Origin: Hyperoplus lanceolatus
Taxonomy: Eukaryota > Chordata > Actinopteri > Uranoscopiformes > Ammodytidae
Direction of reading: 5' to 3'
Length of the DNA: 64,000 bases
Assembly: GCA_026929865.2 (NCBI GenBank)
Contig: CM049400.1
Location: forward strand, 25,324,501-25,388,500
A model generated the notes under the pieces. It saw only the letters and a program-made list of their open reading frames with translations. It did no database searches and had not been told where the DNA came from. The stretch's first letter is position 1. Each line of letters begins with the position of its first letter. This document shows, in pieces, positions 38,127-51,800 of this stretch. A program made the translations under genes and the position numbers.

Positions 38127-39869
38127 TAGCCTATGATCCCGTGGTCCTAGTTGGCACAGTTAGCCCGAGTCATCATTTGACGGAGACATCATGGCATACT
38201 TGCAGTTGGCTAATAGCCGGGGTGGGAAATGCTTAATTCTCAATGATTTCAGATATGTGCGTAATAAAACACGCAATGAAATAATGTATTGGCGTTGCGC
38301 TCGCGCTGGGTGCAACGTAGAGCAAAATCACTAGGCTATATATTGTTTTATTTTTTGAGCCCCTGGTTGTTTCTTAGAAAATCAAAGCGAGTCCTGTTTG
38401 GTTTTAATCAAATGCAAATAGGCTAGCCTATGAGTTGTATTTTAGGATATAAATATTTGAAGGGGGGGAAAAAAGCACAGTGTCCATTAGACCTACGTTT
38501 GCTTCTTTCATTAGTAGGCCTAGGATGAACTGAACAGCGAAACAGACGCATTTATGAAGCACCCAAAAGCTACACCTGCACCTTGAAATCAGCACCTTTA
38601 ATTGAACAGCGACACAGAGGCAGAGGCGATATGACCGGCGACACAGAAGGAATCGCTTGTCGGAATGATGGGCCGTTTCTTATCGACAAAGGAAACTTAA
38701 AATGTCGGAGTCGCGACCCCTTTTTAATTAAATAAAGTGCCGCCTTTGCGACAACAAGAAGTCAATTGTCGGAATGAACGTCCGCCCCCCGCAGGGAATA
38801 CGTCGAAATGCATGTACGTCATTATTTGATAATCTAGTATGGTTAAACATGACTATAAATCATCATAACAATGTTTATAGGTCATAAAAGTCAAAAAGTA
38901 TCATAGGTCCGCTTTAAACCCTTAGCTCGGCTGAGAAAAAACTCCCAGTAAAAAATCCCTACCGGGATTTTAAAAAATTGAGAAATCTCAGGGAGAGTCG
39001 ACAAAGTAAGGGATCCCTCTCCCAGGACGGACATGATGCAATAGATGTCATAAGTAGAGAAAATCACGAAGGAATTCGATCATTGACCAGATGCCTGTAG
39101 CCTGCTGTAGTATAGCCAAATGTTTAAACATGTGCTAGCAGTCACTAAAGTACGCTCACATTACGTCATTTAATTCATATGTAAATTGTTCAAACCTTAT
39201 TAAGTCAGGATTAAGATAATTTATGGAAATGCTTATAGGTGTGTAAAATGACTGCGAGAGTGTGTCACTCTCAACGTCTGGGTTTGTCAAAGTAGCTCGT
39301 ATTAACCTTCATTAACTTTCTTTGAGTGTCTGCATCTTTTCTGTAGGCCTAGGTGTACCATATCTTCAAACACGAGTACGCCTACACTATGTGATGATCA
39401 TAACAGCATGAAGTACCCGCACAAGCTGTTCTGCTGCAGTGGATGTCTTGTTAGAGGAACCGGTGGCTTCTTCTTAATGTGTTTTGATGAAGTTGTGTGC
39501 TGCATAATTTCAGACGTCTTTATTGTTCTCCTGACATCACTGCACCTCACTTCAAGCAAACAGCTCAGACGACTTACAAAGCCCCCTTAGAAAATAACAA
39601 GGCAATAACATTAGATAAGCTTAGAATGGCCAGTTAACGACAATCTAATGATCTATTAACTCATTGGTAAATACATATTTACAATCAATGAATAATTTCC
39701 TGTTGAGATAACCTGCATTTTATGATTATGACTAATAAAAATAAATAAATATTTATCAAGCTCCCATTCTCTTTGTAGATCAGTGGGGCATAATGTGAGT
39801 AAAGTCAGGGGTCTTTCTCAGTCTGTCTCTCATTCTCTCTCTGTGTCCGTCTCCGCCATGTCTTGATGT

Positions 39870-40080
39870 CTCATTAGCGGTGTGCTCTACAGGGTTATTG
39901 ATCTCTGAGAAACGTTAATTACGTTATCAGAGCTTGAATTGTATCTTTCGATATAGTAAACACAGGAAATGAGGATCTGAGGCTGATTGACCACTGAGCA
40001 TAGTTTCTGGGAAAATATTAATCGATAGCGATGTACGCGGCCTGTTATTAAATCTCATTGCATCTCATTTTATGACCATT
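39870..40080. promoter_or_regulatory. Candidate conserved non-coding element
   Basis: High-complexity sequence with homeodomain-type words (gttaattacg, tattaatcgatag) and little simple repeat, standing out from its surroundings. Conservation is guessed from texture only. Confidence 0.2.
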
Positions 40081-40236
40081 TTCGACAAACCATTTTTTAC
40101 TTCCTCTCTTTTGCAACCATATGCTGAGCTGCCTCAAGTGCTACATTTAGAAACAACAAGAGATAGATTGATTCTAAGGTGAGTTGTCAGTCTACAACGC
40201 TAGTTTGGGTGACACTATAGAATTTTTAGGAGCTAC

Positions 40237-40467
40237 TAGGGGAGAACGGGGTAAGTAGGCACACTTTTTACTTTAGTGAGAATTGTTCATCTCCTAAACG
40301 TCTTTAAATTGAAGCTTAAGGTGTTGGCTTGAAATGTGTACCCCTCACTTTTTCTAACTTATTGTAATAAAGAAGAAATGAATCATCAAAGACACCCTTA
40401 CACATTGTGACAACCAACCCCATCAAGGGGACGGTTGTCAAACACTATGGGGTTGTTTGTCACAATG
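40237..40467. mobile_element. Solitary transposon end with internal hairpin
   Basis: taggggagaacggggtaagt at 40237 resembles the terminus of the element at 1018. About 165 bp inside, 20-bp arms (40403-40422 and 40448-40467, 19 of 20 matching) form a hairpin with a 25-base loop. No partner end was found up to 42000. Confidence 0.5.
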
Positions 40468-42906
40468 TTATCTTAATGGGAATAATCTTAAAAAGAAGGC
40501 AAGAAAGCAGAACTAAATTTGAAAGTTTAATTGCATTGTCAGGTTGACAAATAGGCCTAGATAACTTACTGTAGCCTTGGCAGCTGGTGTAGTTTGGGAT
40601 GCATTACCTACTACAAAGTTTTTAGTTTTTTTAGTAATTACTAATGAATTACCTACTACATAAGTTGTTTTATTCTTATTTTTTTAGTAGCTACTACATC
40701 AATCTTTTAAATTTTTTTGCTAAGGAAGAATACAGTTTTCCAGAGCCTAAAGTGGTGTCTTCAAGCAGTTTGCCTTATAGTCCTAAACCCCAAGATCTTC
40801 CTATAAAATAGGAGAGAAACAGCAAATAATCAACTTTGAAAAGCTGTAAACAGCAAATAATTCAATTTTTTTAATATGTTTGACTTGGCTTTACTAAATG
40901 TTGTGCCACAATCACTGCCAGCAGATAAATTTTTCCCTCCGTAAAATATCTCAACATCTCTGGGGATTTAAAAATTATGTTCACAGTTACCCAGACAATG
41001 CGTCCTAATGTCTAATGTTTCTCTCGTTTGTCTCTATGATCCCCTGACTTGGACATGGTATCCCAACTGTCAGATTGATTGATGTCAAATTTGCAATGAT
41101 GTTGGTATTCCCCTCACTTCTCATCTAATGCACTTTAGGTCAAAATATTTTCGATGCTACTTTGATTTATGCTTAACTAAGATTGTGCATGTGGTAAACA
41201 TTATAACTTCAACATTTTGGCATTGTCATGTCATTGCTTGATAAATAATTTGAACACCCCACTGTGTGGGGCTTCAAAAGCAGTGACCTGGAAAGTGCCT
41301 CGGCCCTGACTTGGCTTGTGTGTGTGTCCACACTAACAACTGTGTAATCCAGGGAAGCCGCTACAGTGTGAACATTAATTTGGATTAGTATACCTCCATG
41401 CAAGCGGTTATGTTCCCGGCAGTGTTCGAACACTGTGATTTCTGTCGTCTTGGCTGTTCTGTTGTTCCACTGTCAGACCAAAGTGCAAATTCTATCATCG
41501 GGGCTTTACTCAATCCAGTTCTCCGATGCTTGAAACCTGTGGACCAAGGAAATGGAATGATTTTCCCCCCTTTTGACTGTATTCACACACCATCCAATTA
41601 GTGCTCGGAAACACAAGGGCGAGAGCAATTGGCAGCCAAAGATGTGGGCAGTGGAAAAAGTACAAAAGAAGAACGGCGGTGTGACAGGTTATAGAATATA
41701 GTTGGAGAAGGAAAGAGACGAAAGAGGAGCAAAATACCGTGCCTTTGAAATACCACCATACTCGCTTGTATGTGCTCAGTTAAACTGAATCCATGAAACC
41801 ATCACTTTTGACGCTGTGTCCCCTTCAATGCGTCTGTTTTGTGATTTTGTTTTTTTATCCTAATCCTTTTTTTAATCATCTAAAGCGACAGCATCATACT
41901 TTCAGCATCAAAGTCTTTGATCTCACATCCTCTTGCCAGCTACATGAACAGACTGTAAATCATTTGAAGATTTGAAAATATAAGTCTATTCTTTCAACTA
42001 CATGGAGACGTGCACAGTTGAATACAAGATGAATGCACTGTAATATACAGTACATAATGCATATTTTTTTCAAGTTTATCTATGGCTGTTTTGGAAGGAA
42101 GGGGAAAAACCACACATTCAACTACAATAGTTATAGTGTTGTACATGATGTAGCCGTCATGGAGAGAGTATGTGGTTTGTAAAAAATAAAGAGAGAGAGA
42201 GAGAGAAATGAGAGTTTTCCTCAATGCATCAGAATCTTGGCTTCAGCTGCATCAATGTGATCCACACTTCACCATCAGATAGATTGTCACCAGCATGCTT
42301 TGCTGCCCACTCTTCTTGAATGAAGGTTCAATTGGAAGTGTTGCTCAGTATCGCCCCCTGCAGCTGTGACAGGCAGAAACCACCGCACCTTTCTCTCCTC
42401 CAGCGGGAGTCCGTAAATCACCTGTTTCTACCTGAGTTTCTACCTTTAGGTGTGAAGTCAAGGAAAGTAACAAAGCACCAACACAAACCTGTCACTAAAA
42501 CCCCTCACACAAAATGATTGACTGCCTGCACACGCACAAGCCTCGTTTTCAATAGAGCTAGGATCAAGGAAAGAGCGCCACAAAAGAACTCAATCACCGA
42601 GAGAGTCAACCATGTGGCTCGGTCGCTCCCTTTGCCACACGCTTCCCGACAATCCAGTGAACCTGCAGAAATCTTCACCTCTCTTCAAATGTCAAATCCC
42701 CAATGAGCTGCCTGTGACGGTTGAGACAGTTTTAGAAAGGGAATCTACATTATCTTTATTTCTTTTTATTTTGTCTCTTTCTTTCAGTTCCTTTTTCCTA
42801 AATTAACACAGTACCCTATCTTGCAGGGTGATTTGACACAAGTGAAAAATGAGCATGGAAATTCAAAGACGCTCTACTACATGAGTGAATGAAAATGTAC
42901 TAAAAA

Positions 42907-42907
<1 letters not shown>

Positions 42908-42999
<92 letters not shown>
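42908..42999. repeat. (AAT)n microsatellite
   Basis: About 30 uninterrupted AAT units. Confidence 0.98.
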
Positions 43000-43001
<2 letters not shown>

Positions 43002-44380
43002 GAAGGTACTGCATGAATCACGCTCCAGCTCATGTTTTAGTAGGAGCAGATTGTTTACCAAACTGTTTAACGATTAAAGTATTAAGAGTTGAAAACCAAG
43101 GCGTAGAGATGTATCCATAACAGAATACCATTGAGAGATGAATGCCAGACACCGGCACAAACACTTTTCTCTAACAAAGACAGCAGGAGTCTGTTTTCTC
43201 TCAGTGAATAACTAAAGTTAATTGCCACTGATTAAAGTGCATCTTTAGATTTAAGTGGAAGCCAGCTGCGATGATCTCTGTCTGGGTTTCTTTCCATTCT
43301 AATTGTTCATTTTAGTGTTAATGTCCTCTTTAATTGTTCATGTCAAAGGACCTCATGCATAAATGCATTTCATTTGTGCAAAATTAACACCTTTTTCTGT
43401 GGATTGCTACCCAGAGACCTTCAATTATTCAGATGATTTCTATTCTTTCTGTCCTCAATATATGACTCTTTAAAGAAGAATGTTTGAAATCTGAGAACAT
43501 CTTAGATAAGGCATGCCTCTGTATGTGCTCTGTTGTGATGTTGGCTGAAGCGTCTTGCTGGGATTTATACATTTTATTTTCCCTCAATTAAGCTTCAATA
43601 CAGCAGTCAATACTAATCAAATGTGAGAAGACCTTAATGATTGTCCCCACAGCAGCACGTCATGTCCTGTACTGTACTCCACACAGTAAAGCTCATAAAT
43701 GGACAACTCTGTTTCCATTTTCTGCCTCATGACAATGATGCATTGTTTTAATTTACAAAACTGTGACAGGATTTGAAAAATGCTTCTAATTTCTGGCCGC
43801 AATAACGGCTATGCTTATATTCTGTAGTTCTCCATTTATACTTCCAATGGCCTTCAGCCAGTAGCACATCTGACGCAACTTTCTCCATTTCCTCGAATAA
43901 AGTATGCGACTCGGATCATTTTTGAATGGCCTTTCTTTGATGTGCTATAATTAGATTCCTGCGCTTGAGAGGCTTGCGCGGTGTTGATAATTGTTAGTTC
44001 ATGAGGCACGCAGTGCTATGAATCTCAACCATTTCAGACTAACGTGCAAACAAGCAGGGCCTTCGAGATATTCATAAACAGTTAAATAGCTTCCAGGTAA
44101 TGTGCTAATTATGGACTGCTAAATTAATGCAACTACATGTCACAGTTCCCTAAACCCCAGATACAGTAGTAGGCTATCAATGCTATCTGTATGTTCATGT
44201 CATAATCATGCCATCTTTTCCAATGAAAGGGTTCAGATGGGAGATGTTTATATCAGGAGAAAAGTGTCATTTCTTTCACTGAACAAAAGTGGAATGACAG
44301 CGCCCTCTGGCTGTGACAATGAGAGTGATGATGTAAAATTAAAAGTTTTTAAATGTTCTTTTTGCCTGTGCAATTTTTTT
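43000..44380. other. Non-coding stretch next to the hbp1 3' end
   Basis: Neither strand shows exons. The segment 43860-44130 has TAATTA, ATAATTG and AAATTAATG words in balanced sequence and could be conserved regulatory DNA. The 140-codon ORF at 44180-44602 is plus-strand and lacks recognisable domains. Confidence 0.35.
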
Positions 44381-44388
44381 AACCCTTC

Positions 44389-45898
44389 TTTATTAATCTC
44401 ATTGAGACACGGGGTCTCATTCTCAAGAGAGACCTTTTCAGGCAGCAGATTTCATTTATCAACTTGTAACTACATCAATGGATGTTTTGTCTTCCTTGGA
44501 AACACTGTCTCCAGTAAAAAGTGTACGATAACGTGTTTCTCCATTTTTATGTCCTTCCAGGTCCTTTTTCATCACCAGGAGAAGAGGTCAGGGCTCCAGT
44601 GAGAATACAAATTAATTTAAACTTTTAAAATCGTGCTCATTCAGCCCGAGAGCGAATAATCCTGTGTCAGGACAATGGTTCCTTGGGAGGCTTTGTTAGC
44701 TCTTGTGCATAAGGGTTTTGATATGGCAGGACAGCAGAGAAACGTCAGACTTTACTGGTTGGACGTTTAGATCAGTGGATAAATCGAGAGCTTTCAAAAG
44801 CCTGAGATCAAATGTGCCTGGTTAAGCGTCTTATTTAAGGACGCACATTTGTTCACAAGAGGAAACTGACATACTGTATAGTATATCAAAGGAAAAGACA
44901 TGTAGCAAGGCACACAAAGCAAGGCCCCCGCCCAGGTTGCAGTTACAGTTTAGGAAAAAAGAACAAAACACTTGGTTGAGATGCAAGTTTAAAAAAATTA
45001 TTTATAATATGATACAAGGATATTCTGTGCAAGAGGTTGCTGGGGCTTTGAAACCTGTACATTATGAACAAAGCACTTAAAATACAGTGGCAACCTGAAA
45101 GCAGAACATGGCTACTGGGCCATGATTGTGTCAAAACGGTTAACTGTCAAGATACTACCTGTATTGTACAAATGGGTTTCCACCAGTATACAATGTCTGT
45201 ATTGGATTAGATTACATATATAAAGTGCAACAGAAACAAACACTTGCGGTGAAGGCCTGAAGTGCTTTGTGACTGAGTGTAAACCCACCACCACACGCTG
45301 AAAGCCTTCTCGTCATATGGCCAGGTGGGCAGAAACAATCTGAAGACTTGGCACAGAGGGCAGTAACCCAAACTGTTGGCCATAGTTCAGATGCAGAATA
45401 TAAACCGTATTAAAAACTGTATGAAATCTTTGCATTACAATGAATCTTACAAATATAAGCAATATGAACAGTTGTGGAAAATCTGTCTAAGATCTAAAAT
45501 TCCCCCTTTTTACAATTATAAATACACATGTTTTGTTTATGGCTCCTTCTACACCGCAGCAGAGCACCACAGGCTCTCATTTTTCAACATTGAATATGAA
45601 ATGACCCAAGAACCTCAATGAGAAGGTTCATTCTTATTTCAGGGAAGATAGGACGTCTCTGACATGAAGGATATAAGAAAATATATATGCACTGTTAGTG
45701 ACTAGATTACATGTTTTGTTTATAGTTCATAATTCTGTTCTCTAATAATGTTTCAAGGTTATAAAAAGCAAGTGAAATCAGCATCACAGTTGAGTCTCAA
45801 GAATACAGGAGAGCAAAGAGGTGTCAAGCGGTCCATCAGACTCTGTCCAGCCCCTCGCCATGCCAACACACCAGCAGCTGAGGATTCTGGGGGATTAT
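44389..45898 (-). other. hbp1: hbp1 3' untranslated region, extent inferred
   Basis: The region follows the hbp1 stop (45901-45899) on the minus strand and has no coding exon. The first clear AATAAA on this strand is at 44394-44389, which would give a 1.5-kb 3' UTR, a plausible length for this gene. Variant signals closer in cannot be excluded. Confidence 0.4.
45221..45228 (-). promoter_or_regulatory. miR-17 family seed match in hbp1 3' UTR
   Basis: On the mRNA strand the octamer is GCACTTTA, a full 8-mer match to the miR-17/20/93/106 seed, about 670 nt past the stop. Mammalian HBP1 is reported to be repressed by miR-17 through its 3' UTR. The match is seen; function is inference. Confidence 0.45.
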
Positions 45899-48800
45899 CT
45901 AGGTCTGCTGGGAACCCTGATAAAAGAACACAAAAGCATTAGTATACATTACGAGTATGCAATAGAGTGGACACATTTAGATATCATTTGAGAATTTAAG
46001 ATGCAATGCGATATATATATATATGTATGTAGCGTAGGGCTGCTCGATTATGGCAAAAATGCTAATCATGATTATTTTGATTGATATTGTAATCACGGTT
46101 ATTAAAGACGATTATTCATTGTAGGGATGCACCAAAATGAAAATTCAGCCAATTCTTTCAACATTACATAAACAAAACTCCCAGTTGTGCTCCTCAAACA
46201 TAGCCTACAACTAAAAAGCCACACAAAATAAATAATCAGTAAAACCTTTCGAATCTAAGAGTAAAATTAATATTTTACTAGGGATGTGATTGTGAACCAT
46301 TCATTGATTTGTACTTTGACTTATAAGAGGAGGTAGGCTATTGTAGTCATATAATTTACATTGTTATTCATTATTTAATTCTCATTTAAATTACATTGCG
46401 AATTAATAAGTATTTTATTATTATTTCATTTATGCGTTCAGGTAACTTTAGTTCCTACCCACCTATTGTTTAGGGGGGGACACATTAACGTGTGGGATTC
46501 AGTTTATGATTGTCGAGCACATGCGAGAGTATTGTGTTGCCGTTTTGGCTATCATTAAAGAAGAAATCAATGCCGAGAGCAATTGTATCTGTTGTTTATT
46601 TGTAACCCGAGTGTTCCCACCATTCCGAGGAGACCGGAGGACGCTACCACATAAAAATAAGGGTTACACTATGAATCTACAAAAAGATCGATTTATTGCC
46701 TTCTTTTTTTTGTAGTGCACATTGAGTTGCTGTAAAAAAACTACACCACAGCTGACACCGTCATGTTCAGACTTCAGAATTTGCATCAGAGCGCTGATCA
46801 TAAAAATTAGACGCTTTATTTAAACAAAGTCCATGCTTAGGTGCTGGTTGTAACTTTTCATCTGTAGACTGAAACTAACGGAGGGGGTGCGTCTCACTGT
46901 ATATTTGCTCTTGTCGCGCAGATAGTTTGCCGACATGGCACAATATATTCAGACTCGAGAAATGCAATCAGAAAGCGGAAGCCTTTCCCCTCAACAACGT
47001 TAACGTGCAGGAATCCCCGACTATCAATTTACCCGTAAAGCCACAGAGCTTTTCTGCGCGGCGGCTCACACCGGCAAGTTCTCACAGTGAATGACACAGT
47101 TACCCACCGCCATCAGTGTCTCACTCACACCATGTTTCACCGAGTGAAACACTGCTTCAATCGCGCAAGGCTTTTGTGTTTCGGTGTAACATCCTGGACG
47201 AGCGTTTTAACTTTATGCTGAATAAACAATTGCACTGGAATCGCTGAAAGCGACAGTGTTCGGGCGGGGGCGGGGGCGGGGCGGAGCCGAGCGCAGGTGG
47301 AGACAGAAGGGTGCGCAGCATTTACTACACATGACCCGGCGTGCCGCACAATAACCGTTTTATTACGATTATCTTGTTTTCATGATCGAGGGAAGCCAAA
47401 ATTGTAACCAAAATCGAAATTCAATTAATCGCCCAGCCCTAATGTAGCGGTTACTTTCTGATCCTTACCGAGTTGGTTCTTTTACGTTTCCAGCAGTCTG
47501 GATTGAGTCTTTTCTGCTCCTCAGCCAGAGCCTTGGCCTCCATGGTGTACATCCTCCTCTCCTCATTCTTCATCTTCTTCCACTTGTCACCAAGAATGAC
47601 ACTGATGGCTCTGGAGTGTCAGGGTTACAGACAGAAGATCAATGACTCGCCTATTGGGGATTATTGTCTTTATAGGATCTTTCTTAATTTTTTTTTTGTC
47701 TCCCAGCTTGTTTTCTTCTATTCCTTTTTGTTATAGGGAAGTTGAACACAACTTGCATTTTTTAAAGCTCTTTAACTTAAGTAGTCCTCTTTAAAATGGT
47801 AATGCACTTAAGGTTTCAACAACCACACAGTCGGATGATAATCCTACACCACAATGATTTCATTTGGAGAGCATGTGAATGTAATTAAATTTTTGTCTAA
47901 ATATTTCACTCTGCTATAGTCTTGGGCTGTCAGAAATTCATGAGGCATACACTTCCAATTTGTAGTTCTGGGCTCCAGCTCTGGTCGACTTTGTAACACG
48001 TCTGTAATTAAACTTAAAGTCAAACACACTGCACCAGTACTTACTTTCTTAACAGTACTTCTTCTTCATTATAATGAAACCATACCTTAAAATGTGACAG
48101 TAATCAAATATAAAATCCTTATCCTACATAGGATAATTCTGCTCTACAAATGGGCAACTACTTACATGATAGTTTCAATACGAGCACTGGATGTCATTGA
48201 CTTTTGCATACCTGTTGTCCTTCCCAGGATACATCTGGGTGTACTCCACTCTGTACTTCTTGGCGTAGAGCATGAAGGCATTCATTGGCCGCTTGCATTT
48301 TGTAGGCGTGGCAACGGTGGCTGTCCCTGAGGTGTTGCTGCGGTTTGATTTGCTGGCGGAGGATTGCTCCAGTTTATCACAGTCTGGACTGGCGGCGCCC
48401 CCGCTAGACAGGGAGGTCCTGCGCTGACGAGCCATGTTGCTGAGAACATACACCGCAGAGGAATCTAGTGGGGTGAAGTCGTAACTGCACAAGGGAAGAA
48501 TGAAAAGAGAGACATTGAGTTAGCATAATCTTCATTTAATCCGTCACATTCTAGCAGCAATTTAGTTTTTTCATCTGTCACCTTGTCCCTCCAAAATGAT
48601 GGGTGCACTACAGCTCACATTTTCGTTGCTCTTACGTAATAAAAACCTCAAAAAATACCATATAATTAAACAGCTGTAGATATTCTATACAATCAATACA
48701 TTTGTATTTCTAGACCAATCATGTTCTTAACTTTTGTTAAAATAAAGAATGTTGAAATAAAGAATGAACATTTTGGAGCAGCAGAAAGTAGTTGTGAACA

Positions 48801-51800
48801 CAACATTGACGTCATCATTCATTTATGATGTACGTCCAATATTCCCTCCCTTTTTTAAGTTTTTGGTTTCTACCAACTCCTGAGGGAAATATCTGGTTCT
48901 TTAGCTGCTAAATGTTACACTATTTTCATCAGCTGGTCGCTAAATGTGTCTGTCTTCTATTTGATGCTGAGCCACGACAGAATCAGCAGTTGGACAATGA
49001 ACTGAAACTCTCTGTGAAGCTCTGTTAAAACCCTCTGAGGTCTACGGCCGTACGCGCGTATCTTTGTCAATATCTCCCTGAAGATATGGCTGAAAAATAA
49101 AATGAAAACATCTTCTCAAACTAGAGGTCCTCCTGTTTCCGGGGAATGTTCTCGTGATACTGTCAGTCCCTTACAGGCTTAGAAAACAGAAGCAAGACCC
49201 AGAAGCTCCCCAGCTAACACTTAGCTTGTAAATAGTGCATAGAGTATATACATAGTGTGAAAGTAGTTTGTTATTATTGTTTTTATATTTACTTAATGGT
49301 TTGTTTGAAAAATGTTTTGTGATGCTTCCTCTTTTATTAGCATACATCCCATAAATCATTATATGTGGTTCAAAGTCTTCATTCAGTCTAATTTCCTAAT
49401 GTATTTTGAAAGTAGAGATAACATTTCTACCAAAAAGCATCTGGACCAAATTTCATATTAGTCATGTTTTGTGCACTTCCCTACTGTGTTTTGGAAAATT
49501 TCTGATGCTAAGGCTTAGGAGAAGCAATTTCAAGAGCCAAAACAATTCAACAGGATGACTAAAGGTTCTTCTTTCATACAAATTTCCAGGTTTTTCAAAA
49601 ATCGCAATTAATTTTTCAGCATTTAAGCCAATTATTTATATACACAATGGTCTAGGACATAAGACGACCTCAGAAAACAAAAGCCTAATGTGTTCTGAAC
49701 ATTTCCATATAAAACACTTTGGTATAATTTATCTTCTTGCACATTTAAAATAGGTATTTATAGAAGTATGTAAAATCGGAGAAAATACCCCTCGACCTCA
49801 GAGGGATTTATCAAGGGGAGCTGCAGATTATCCCCAGTGGTTTCATCACTAATGTGACCCCTGATTGTCATTTGATACATTGTTATAATACAAATATTGA
49901 TTAAAGCTGCATTAAGTCTCTTCCTCAAAGAAAGACCACATTACGTATAAGATTGTACCTTCTGAAAGTGTCAAACACAACCGAGTCATCACACTTAATG
50001 GCATCTGGGTGGTTTGGTGGCAGACACACATCGCCTAACTGCATCTCATAGCAAGGGATGCCATGATGCACCACAGTAAGGCTCGGATAAAAGGAAGACC
50101 ACCCTGAAAAACACAGATGGTAAATTACAGATTACTCCGTTCATAGAGCCAATTATTAAGGCAAAACACTAAATAGCATGCATTTGGTAAACAACGGTTG
50201 GTCAGTGGAAGCTTCTGTTGGCAAAGGCCACTATTACATAATGCTATAAAATCTGTTCCTGACATAATTCTGCTTTTAATTCCAAATAATGATTGTTCTT
50301 TTCATGAACAGAAAAAAAAATTACCTTTATTTTTTACAAAAAACGGGTGATCCAATCGGCATTCAGCTGTTAAGAAGCTGTCATCGAGTGAGCCAGGGTC
50401 AAAGGTCAGTTTAAGAACTGCTTGGCCAAAAGATATCGTCTCTTCGTGGCTCACCAACTTCAGCCCCTCTAAACCGTATCTCTGTAAATCAACCATAGAT
50501 TGTAGAATTCAACAGACCAATTGGATTTCCTTGAACTAGCCACCAAATAGAAAAACGTGAAAAACAACAAGGTGCCCGATTGCCTGAAAACTGCTATCAT
50601 ATTAAATAAAACCACCTTAGCAAATCATCAAAGATATGTGTTTCGACCATAGACTAAAAATAGGTTTCGACCTACATGCACGCTTACTTCCTGTACCCCA
50701 ACTGTAAGCCTTGCTGCCATCTTTTGGCCATTACAAGCTATTGTAATATCTACTCACCTAGTCAGCAATGCAGAAATACTACGCTGAAGTGCACACACAG
50801 CTGGTACATTTCAAAGTAAAGTAGAATATTATGAGATGTATTAAACACACTAAACGTTCTATGTGTTGCCTACCTTAAGAGAGGAAGAGGAGGAGGGCAT
50901 CATGGTTTCATCATCTGACTCATCATCAGAGTCCCGTAGTTCATCGGCTTCCTGCCACTCCACATTAAGACCTCGATGGAAGCGCAGGCGTGTTCCTGAA
51001 TACAAACACAACAATGCAACATGACGAATATGCTGATGTGTGTTGATACTGATAAGAGCATGGTGGGAAATGGAAGCATAACTCCTGTTGGGACACCCAA
51101 GGTCAGAAGTTCTTGGCAAATGCCTTCTTTAAATTCATGCTCCTCCTGGTAAAGGGAGGGTCCTTTCAGAAAATTGTAAACAAACACTTTGTGTCAGCCC
51201 CTCCACAACTTCAGTCCAGGACAGTGCTGACAGCACTCTTTGAGGGCAGAGCAGTTAAGCAGCAAATCAATGCTATTTTAACCATATAAAAGACAGGTCC
51301 ATTCACAAACACATCGGAAGACGGAAGTAAAGTATTGGAAGTAAATAAAAATTAAATTATGCATTTCTCAATTGATCGTTTTTGAAAAAATTGGGTGTTT
51401 TACTTTTTTGTTAAGAGATTATTGATGTAAACAAAAAATATATTTAAGGAAACATTAATGAATGACTTATTTTTATGGAATGGGAAGTACATTTTGACAC
51501 TTGATAGTGTCCCTGAGCTATGAGGCATAACTCTTAACGTGTTTTTTTTCTCTTAGAACATTTTTTTGAAAAGGCCCAGGGATATGAGTGCGCTCGTGGT
51601 GCAGTGGTTAGAACGCCACCCCATGAGGCTCATTCCTCACAGCAGACCCGGTTCGAGTCCGACCCGTGGTCAGTTCTCTGCACGTCCTTCCACTCTCGGC
51701 TCAATTTCATCTCTGTCTCTTTGCACTATAAATAAAGCATTGAAAGTGGCAAATTGTCAAAATGTGTATTTGCTAATGTGTTCACCTTTAAGGAAGCAGT

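Larger units (their letters stand above)
39060..42900. other. Non-coding stretch, no gene recognised
   Basis: Holds the solitary transposon end at 40237 and a candidate regulatory block at 39870-40080. Otherwise only chance ORFs, none with a domain or splice support. Confidence 0.4.

Noticed and set aside
44180..44602. 140-codon plus-strand ORF near the hbp1 3' end
   Set aside because: Cys/Phe/Ser-rich, no domain, no match to remembered COG5 sequence, and it overlaps the inferred antisense hbp1 3' UTR.
51597..51660. Possible tRNA gene (A and B boxes present)
   Set aside because: The cloverleaf cannot be completed and the downstream body is shared with 34653-34815, so it is a SINE.
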